A stretch of DNA of 18,652 nucleotides. Origin: Candidatus Eiseniibacteriota bacterium. Its GTDB lineage: Bacteria > Eisenbacteria > RBG-16-71-46 > JAGVPR01. The translations under genes were made by a program, and so were the position numbers. The notes under the pieces were generated by a model, which saw only the letters and a program-made list of their open reading frames with translations, had not been told where the DNA came from and did not search any database. Positions 14,876 to 18,652 of this stretch are shown here, piece after piece (within the stretch, counting starts at the first letter, position 1; every line of letters begins with the position of its first letter). The stretch spans positions 1 through 18,652 of the forward strand of contig JAGVPR010000368.1 in NCBI GenBank assembly GCA_020052115.1, given 5' to 3'.

Positions 14876-16161
14876 GTCGCTCCTCCCTCGCGGGCCTCCG
14901 CCTGCCGGCGGAGCTGATCCAGGCGGATGAACACGCAGTCCTCTACTGTAGCTTCGCCGCGAACGACGTCTTCGGCATGGGTGGCGCAGTCCGGGGCGCC
15001 GCAGGCCGCGCAGTCCTTGCCGCAGAGGCGGGCCCGAATGGCCTCGACCTCGTTCTTCCGGGCGATCGCCTCGCGGAGGTCGCGGCCGAGACGCCGCACC
15101 GGGCGGGCTTTGACCTGCTCCTCGATCGCGAAGAAATGCTCGCGCAAGAGCGAGCGAACCTTCTCTTCGCTCACCTGCGGCTGTGACCCGAGCCGCTTCA
15201 CGATCTCCTGGAGATTTCGCTGGGCCGAATAACGGCCCTCGACGACGAGCTGGCCGCTGACGCAGCCGTCGGGGCAGATGTATGCCTCGATGAAGTCCAC
15301 GGCCTGCAGCTTGCCGGCCTCGATGTGATCGAAGACGTGAAGCACGTCGGCGACGCCGCGCACCGTCATCGTGTTCGTGTTGCGCATGCCCGCGATTTCG
15401 CCGCCGGCCATCGCCCAGAGCATCCCGCGCCGGCTCGAGGTCTCCGCGCTGTCCACGTTCTTGGCCGTCTTGATCACCTTGAGCAGCATGCCGTAGAGCT
15501 CGCTGATGGCGAAGGCGCCGTCCAGGTACGACTCATCGAGGCCAACCGGGTTGTGGATCGAATTGACGATGGCGCTGCACGGCGTGATGAAGAACATGCC
15601 GATGTCCTTCGGGTCCAAGCCCAGCTCCGATGAGAGCTTGCGGCGGAGCAGCTTCGCGGCCAGCTCGCGCGCCGATTCGATCGGTACGATGTGATCTATC
15701 AGGTCCGCGTAGCGGATCTGGATGAGTCGCACGATCGCCGGGCAGGTCACCGAGATCTTCGGCCATGGCCCCGCGCACTCGGAGAGGTAGGCATCGGTGG
15801 CGCCGGCGAGCATCTCGCACATCAGGGAGATGTCGTACGTCGCATCGAAGCCGATCTGCGTCAGGGCGTGCCTCACCTGAGGAGGATCCACGTCGCGCCC
15901 GAACTGCGCGTAGAGAGTGAGCGAGGGCAGGGCGACCGTGTACTTGAAGCGCGCGAGGTCCGAAGGGGAGGATGTCACCGCCCGGGCCGCATGAACCCGG
16001 CAGACCCGGATGCAGCTCCCGCAGTCAATGCACAGATCGGGATTCACCGCGGCGCGGTCGTCGCGCACGCGGATGGCGCGCGTGGGGCAGACCTTCATGC
16101 AGTCCACGCAGCCGATACAGGATGCGCCGTCTATCGTGACTGAATGTGGGCGGGACAACAT
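14872..16161 (-). CDS. [FeFe]-hydrogenase-like protein of the sensory/HsfB type
   Basis: 429 aa. N-terminal ferredoxin with two [4Fe-4S] sites (C15/18/21/25 and C44/47/50/54). An H-cluster-type domain (about 72-310) has degenerate versions of the three hydrogenase signatures: VTCPA (C140), TPC (C195) and ICPDGC (C296, C300). All four potential H-cluster ligands are therefore present, but the proton-relay Cys next to the first ligand is Thr (T139), and the second signature lacks its Lys. A C-terminal helix leads to a further [4Fe-4S] motif (C380/C384/C387/C392). This pattern fits non-catalytic or sensory [FeFe] proteins (HydS/HsfB) near HydABC-type operons, not a production hydrogenase. No HydEFG maturases are in the window. 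A TAGGAG site lies six bases before ATG 16161. The HATPase gene is nine bp upstream. Confidence 0.87.
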   Translation of the reverse strand: MLSRPHSVTIDGASCIGCVDCMKVCPTRAIRVRDDRAAVNPDLCIDCGSCIRVCRVHAARAVTSSPSDLARFKYTVALPSLTLYAQFGRDVDPPQVRHALTQIGFDATYDISLMCEMLAGATDAYLSECAGPWPKISVTCPAIVRLIQIRYADLIDHIVPIESARELAAKLLRRKLSSELGLDPKDIGMFFITPCSAIVNSIHNPVGLDESYLDGAFAISELYGMLLKVIKTAKNVDSAETSSRRGMLWAMAGGEIAGMRNTNTMTVRGVADVLHVFDHIEAGKLQAVDFIEAYICPDGCVSGQLVVEGRYSAQRNLQEIVKRLGSQPQVSEEKVRSLLREHFFAIEEQVKARPVRRLGRDLREAIARKNEVEAIRARLCGKDCAACGAPDCATHAEDVVRGEATVEDCVFIRLDQLRRQAEAREGGAT

Positions 16162-16170
16162 CTACGACTC

Positions 16171-16611
16171 CTAGCTCAACAGCACGGCATAGCGTAACGT
16201 GGTGCCGACTCCTACCGTGGATTCGATCGCGAACCGGTCGCTGTTCCTCTTGATGTTCGGAAGGCCGAGCCCGGCGCCGAACCCCCGCGCCCGCATCTCG
16301 GGCGTGGCCGTGGAATACCCGGGCTGCATAGCCAGCTCGATGTCGGGGATGCCCTGGCCGCGGTCCGCCACCACGATGCGGACGCAGTCGGACAGCACCT
16401 GCAGCTCCAGATCCGCCTCGTTCGCGTACATGATGACGTTCATCTCGGCCTCGAAGTTGGCGATCGAGAGGCGCCGGATCACGGCGGAATCGACCCCGAG
16501 ATCCTTGAGGATCGTCTTCACCCTTGCCGCCACCTCGCCCCCGCGCTCGAAGTCGCTCCCGTTGATCCGGAACGTCTCGCTGTAGAGGATTTCCTCTCCG
16601 CCGCGGGTCAT
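16171..16611 (-). CDS. RsbW-like stand-alone HATPase (ATP-binding protein)
   Basis: 146 aa from ATG 16611, which overlaps the upstream DRTGG stop (ATGA). The frame extends to 16653, but that start would lie inside the DRTGG gene. It is a single GHKL ATPase domain with an N box (EAEMN, 54-58), DRGQGI (83-88), a GFGAGLGL lid (110-117) and a terminal GTT (136-138). There is no dimerisation/histidine phosphotransfer helix and no membrane segment, so it resembles anti-sigma-factor kinases (RsbW/SpoIIAB, RsbT) more than a classic sensor kinase. In HydABC-type clusters similar small HATPases sit beside hydrogenase-like and DRTGG genes. A role in transmitting a redox or H2 signal from the hydrogenase-like protein is inference. 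No partner sigma factor or STAS protein is present here. Confidence 0.86.
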   Translation of the reverse strand: MTRGGEEILYSETFRINGSDFERGGEVAARVKTILKDLGVDSAVIRRLSIANFEAEMNVIMYANEADLELQVLSDCVRIVVADRGQGIPDIELAMQPGYSTATPEMRARGFGAGLGLPNIKRNSDRFAIESTVGVGTTLRYAVLLS

Positions 16612-16958
16612 TTGAGAGCCGGCCTGAGGCCCCGCCCATGCAGGAGCCCGCACGCGGCGAACATCGAGAGCTTCGTGGTCATGAGCGGCAGTCCTTGCTC
16701 GCGCGCCGAATCGGTCACCGACTGCGGCGGCTTCTTGTCATTCACGAAGACGATCGCGACCAGCTCGGCGATGTCGGCCGTGCGGATCGCCTGGATGTTC
16801 GCGAGGCCCGTCAGAAGCAGGGCTCCGGGGCCGCAAAACGCCAGCACCTCGCTCATGAGATCCGCCGCGAAACACGTCACGATCTCGACGTCAACGCCGG
16901 GAAGCCCGTCGCCGAGCCACTCGCACTCGAGAATCCGTCCGATTTCGGTGAGCCGCAT
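16608..16958 (-). CDS. DRTGG-domain protein, first of two (cluster-internal)
   Basis: 116 aa, a single DRTGG-like alpha/beta domain: an N-terminal MRLTEIGRILECEW segment, then CFAADLMSEVLAF, an ALLLTGLANIQAIRTADI strand-helix pair, AIVFVNDKKPP and a C-terminal PLMTTKLSMFAACGLL segment. DRTGG domains occur beside CBS domains and in HPr-kinase-like and phosphotransacetylase-like proteins. They are thought to bind small molecules, but the function is not settled. The protein is related to the next gene upstream (about 110 aa) and is probably a diverged duplicate. ATG 16958 has only a weak GAG ribosome-binding site, 16 bp after the previous stop. The stop overlaps the HATPase start. Confidence 0.8.
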   Translation of the reverse strand: MRLTEIGRILECEWLGDGLPGVDVEIVTCFAADLMSEVLAFCGPGALLLTGLANIQAIRTADIAELVAIVFVNDKKPPQSVTDSAREQGLPLMTTKLSMFAACGLLHGRGLRPALK

Positions 16959-16974
16959 CGTCTCGCGCCGGGCG

Positions 16975-17304
16975 CTACCTGATCCCCGCCTCGTAGAACC
17001 GCGTGGCGATCTGCCAGCGGTTCAGGTCGGTCGAGAAGATCGAGATCTCCGCCTTCTCGGCCATCTTGACCACGTCATCCGTCGGCAGTTTCCCCTGCGT
17101 GACGACGATTCCGCAGACATCCACCAGGTTCGCGGCCGCGATGACGTTGTTGTGAATCTGCACGGTCACCAGGAGGTTTCCCGCCTGGGCGTTCGCGATG
17201 ACGTCGCTCACCATGTCGGAGATGTAGACGCCGCTCACGTCCTTGTCGAAGACCTTCGTGACGCTCTTCAGCTCCAGCTTGTCGGCCAGCTGCTTCAGGT
17301 TCAT
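16975..17304 (-). CDS. DRTGG-domain protein, second copy
   Basis: 109 aa, one DRTGG-type domain: residues 24-35 (SGVYISDMVSDV), then GNLLVTVQIHNNVIAAA, CGIVVTQGKLP and AEKAEISIFSTDLNRWQ. The order (Tyr-x-Ser-Asp, internal strand, IVVTQG, AE-I-I-ST) matches the family well, better than the neighbouring copy. GGAGGAGG lies eight bases before ATG 17304. It lies 27 bp after the unrecognised leader gene and 16 bp before the other DRTGG gene. Such small DRTGG proteins recur beside HydABC-type hydrogenases and small HATPases, which suggests a shared regulatory role. The ligand is unknown. Confidence 0.85.
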   Translation of the reverse strand: MNLKQLADKLELKSVTKVFDKDVSGVYISDMVSDVIANAQAGNLLVTVQIHNNVIAAANLVDVCGIVVTQGKLPTDDVVKMAEKAEISIFSTDLNRWQIATRFYEAGIR

Positions 17305-17331
17305 GCGGACACTCCTCCTCCGTGCGGTCCG

Positions 17332-17871
17332 TCACTCCTCCATGGACGTGAGACCGAAATCAATGGCGATGGCGCCGTACGACATCTCGGCATACAGGCC
17401 GAAGAAATCAGGCACGATGAGGATCTTCTTGTTCGGGCTGCGAAGCCGCTCGTTGTAGAGGCGGTTCAGGATGCGGATCTTCTCGGGATCAATGTTGAGA
17501 CGCGATCCGTCCGGCGCCTCGTAGGTCACGGCCACGTAGACAGAGATCTTGTTCTCGTGAGCCAGCTCGCCCATCCGGTAGACGTCGCTGTCCTCGCGGC
17601 AGCAGGCGTAGTAGAGGAGGCCGAGCAGCTCGCGAAACGGCGTGACATCGCCCGTCTCCGTGTCGCGGACGTCGAATTGAAAAGACTGGGCCATGCCCGA
17701 GAACTTCCAGACCTGCGTCCCCTCTCGGTATTCCTCCTTCGGAGGCGAAGGCTCCGCCGCGAAGTAGGAGCGGGAGGCGCGGCTGAACATCTCCCTCTCG
17801 ATGATCACGTATCCGGGGCGGATGTTGACCATCTCGTACCGGTGCTTCACGGCTTGGTGGGTCATCGTCAT
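17332..17871 (-). CDS. Unrecognised 179-aa soluble protein, first gene of the nine-gene block
   Basis: I do not recognise this protein. It starts at ATG 17871, with GAGGGA six bases upstream. The frame continues to 18174, but the extension is Pro/Arg/Gly-rich and not protein-like. It has no signal peptide or membrane helix. The sequence has mixed charged and aromatic composition with predicted alternating strands: a GYVIIEREMFSR segment (20-31), WKFSGMAQSFQFDVRDTETGD (55-75), a helical ELLGLLYYACC (81-91), ISVYVAVTYEAPDG (109-122), a helix around RILNRLYNERL, then KKILIVPDFFGLYAEMSYGAIAIDFG (148-173). Two adjacent Cys (C90, C91) are the only cysteines. Position at the head of the operon suggests a regulatory or structural role with the DRTGG, HATPase and hydrogenase-like proteins. 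Confidence 0.8.
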   Translation of the reverse strand: MTMTHQAVKHRYEMVNIRPGYVIIEREMFSRASRSYFAAEPSPPKEEYREGTQVWKFSGMAQSFQFDVRDTETGDVTPFRELLGLLYYACCREDSDVYRMGELAHENKISVYVAVTYEAPDGSRLNIDPEKIRILNRLYNERLRSPNKKILIVPDFFGLYAEMSYGAIAIDFGLTSMEE

Positions 17872-18291
17872 TCGTCCCTCGATATCGGGCCGGCGGATGC
17901 CGGCTCCGCGGCGACCGGCGCGCAAGCGGCCGGAGGACGCAAGAACGCGCGAAGCGAGCCAAGCGCGATGCGGTTCCGGTTTGCGATGGAGAGGAGCAGA
18001 GGCGAGCGCCAAGGAAGGCCGCCGTGGCAGGCGCGCGGATTGGTGCCCGCGGGCTGGCAAGCGACCGCCGGCTCCGGCCGGCCAGAGCGGGGGAGACCCG
18101 CCCGGAAAACCGACACCACCACCACACCACCCTTCCCGGCTTACCGCTTTGAGCGGCAACGGGTTATGGGCCACGAACTACCGCCGTCCTGTGGCCGGCC
18201 CAGACGATTCGAGGCTATCACGGGCGGCGGCTGCCCGCAAGTTCAGGGTTCGGCTATTCGGATCTGTTTCGTGAGAGCGCGCCGCGTCTTC
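17872..18291. promoter_or_regulatory. 420-bp non-coding region upstream of the nine-gene block
   Basis: There is no convincing gene here: open frames crossing it have arginine/proline/glycine-rich translations. Visible elements on the minus (operon) strand are a weak promoter-like pair TTGCGG (18235-18240) and TAGCCT (18212-18217) with 17-base spacing, a CCGCT-CAA-AGCGG hairpin near 18143-18155, a run of GG/GGG tracts at 18111-18139, and a CTCNGGCCGGCCNGAG near-palindrome at 18072-18087. I recognise no known riboswitch class. The region probably contains the promoter and leader of the block and the 3' flank of the gene to the right. Confidence 0.35.
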
Positions 18292-18652
18292 TCAGGGCGC
18301 CGCCGCGGGCGCGGAACCCTTCTCGAAGAGCATCATGAGGAACGGAGAGGGCACTCGCGTCATCTCCCGCGTGACGAGCGTGTATTCGGGGCGGCCCTTG
18401 AAGTACTCGAACGGCACGTCGCCGCTCAGGCGGTGGCTGAAGTGCGAGTCCCAGGCCACGAGCGATCCCGGCGGAAGCGTCTCGAGGGTCGCCCGCTTCA
18501 TCGGCGCGAAGCGCGCGCGGTCGTCCGGATCGCGTCCGTCGAGGAACGCGAACCACGGATGGTTCGCTGCGACGACGCGCCCCGCGTACTTCGGCGAGCG
18601 CGCTAGTTGGAGCACGCGCTGCACGCACCGGCGCTCCGGGTTGAGCCCCATC
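18292..18652 (-). CDS. C-terminal fragment of an unrecognised protein, possibly a polytopic glycosyltransferase
   Basis: About 120 residues, running off the right edge. The ATG at 18651 lies at the very boundary and is probably internal. The fragment is a soluble alpha/beta stretch: AANHPWFAFL, PPGSLVAWDSHFSHR, FEYFKGRPEY and a final PFLMMLFEKG strand with an Ala/Pro tail. The HPW/HPYF and WD-HF motifs remind me of the C-terminal soluble part of membrane glycosyltransferase-like proteins in Bacteroidota-type genomes, but this is a weak resemblance and I do not assign a function. It is separated from the nine-gene block by 420 non-coding bases and is likely a different transcription unit. Confidence 0.6.
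   Translation of the reverse strand, partial: MGLNPERRCVQRVLQLARSPKYAGRVVAANHPWFAFLDGRDPDDRARFAPMKRATLETLPPGSLVAWDSHFSHRLSGDVPFEYFKGRPEYTLVTREMTRVPSPFLMMLFEKGSAPAAAP

Noticed and set aside
17872..18174. N-terminal extension of the 179-aa protein up to an ATG at 18174
   Set aside because: The extra 101 residues are Pro/Arg/Gly-rich and unlike the rest of the protein, while a ribosome-binding site fits the ATG at 17871.
17872..18291. Riboswitch (molybdenum-cofactor, TPP, cobalamin or c-di-GMP type) ahead of the redox block
   Set aside because: None of the conserved cores I know could be found on either strand; only short hairpins and G-runs are present.
16612..18606. A 664-codon plus-strand frame crossing the DRTGG genes, the unrecognised gene and the non-coding region
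   Set aside because: It is antisense to coupled genes, its composition shifts abruptly through the non-coding stretch, and no domain is visible.

Overview
This is a visibly GC-rich bacterial window, dense with genes that are often translationally coupled through ATGA stop/start overlaps. The cluster of iron-sulfur flavoproteins, a hydrogenase-related protein and a NADH-oxidising flavoprotein core points to an anaerobic or facultatively anaerobic bacterium. I see no rRNA, tRNA or marker gene that fixes the phylum. An uncultivated high-GC lineage (Deltaproteobacteria-like, Eisenbacteria/Gemmatimonadota-like) is a guess from style only. No insertion sequence, CRISPR array or phage gene was seen.

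Layout. (1) Positions 1-1132 (+): the C-terminal end of one ABC permease and a complete second permease of the BmpA/nucleoside-type ABC importer family, overlapping by ATGA. (2) Positions 1210-5300 (-): a tightly packed operon read right to left. It encodes an FAD-dependent oxidoreductase, a single-domain cyclic-nucleotide-binding protein, an FHA-domain class III nucleotidyl cyclase, a metallo-beta-lactamase-fold protein resembling class II cyclic-nucleotide phosphodiesterases, and a DUF2867-like protein. It therefore holds candidate modules to make, sense and destroy a cyclic nucleotide. (3) Positions 5436-6131 (-): mtgA, a monofunctional peptidoglycan glycosyltransferase, divergent from (4) 6283-8364 (+): a two-domain 6-pyruvoyl-tetrahydropterin-synthase-like protein and a membrane-anchored SGNH/GDSL-like protein. 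(5) Positions 8378-17871 (-): a nine-gene block that is the most interesting part of the window. (6) Positions 17872-18291: a 420-bp non-coding stretch, the probable control region of the block. (7) Positions 18292-18652 (-): the C-terminal end of a further gene.

The nine-gene block, in transcription order, encodes a 179-aa protein I do not recognise, two DRTGG-domain proteins, a small HATPase, an [FeFe]-hydrogenase-like protein of the sensory/HsfB type, a cysteine-rich zinc-ribbon protein, a NuoE/HydC-like subunit, a NuoF/HydB-like subunit, and a 1261-aa fusion. The fusion joins a NuoG-type [2Fe-2S] domain, a GltD/NfnB-type FAD and NAD(P)H domain, a two-cluster ferredoxin domain and a molybdopterin-oxidoreductase domain that lacks the formate-dehydrogenase catalytic Sec/Cys. 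HydBC-type cores are known from electron-bifurcating enzymes such as HydABC. Here the hydrogenase subunit is replaced by the fusion, so my inference is a soluble NADH/NAD(P)H/ferredoxin oxidoreductase, possibly flavin-bifurcating. It is accompanied by a candidate H2/redox-sensing module (hydrogenase-like protein, HATPase, DRTGG proteins).

All functional calls come from reading motifs by eye. No database search was run.
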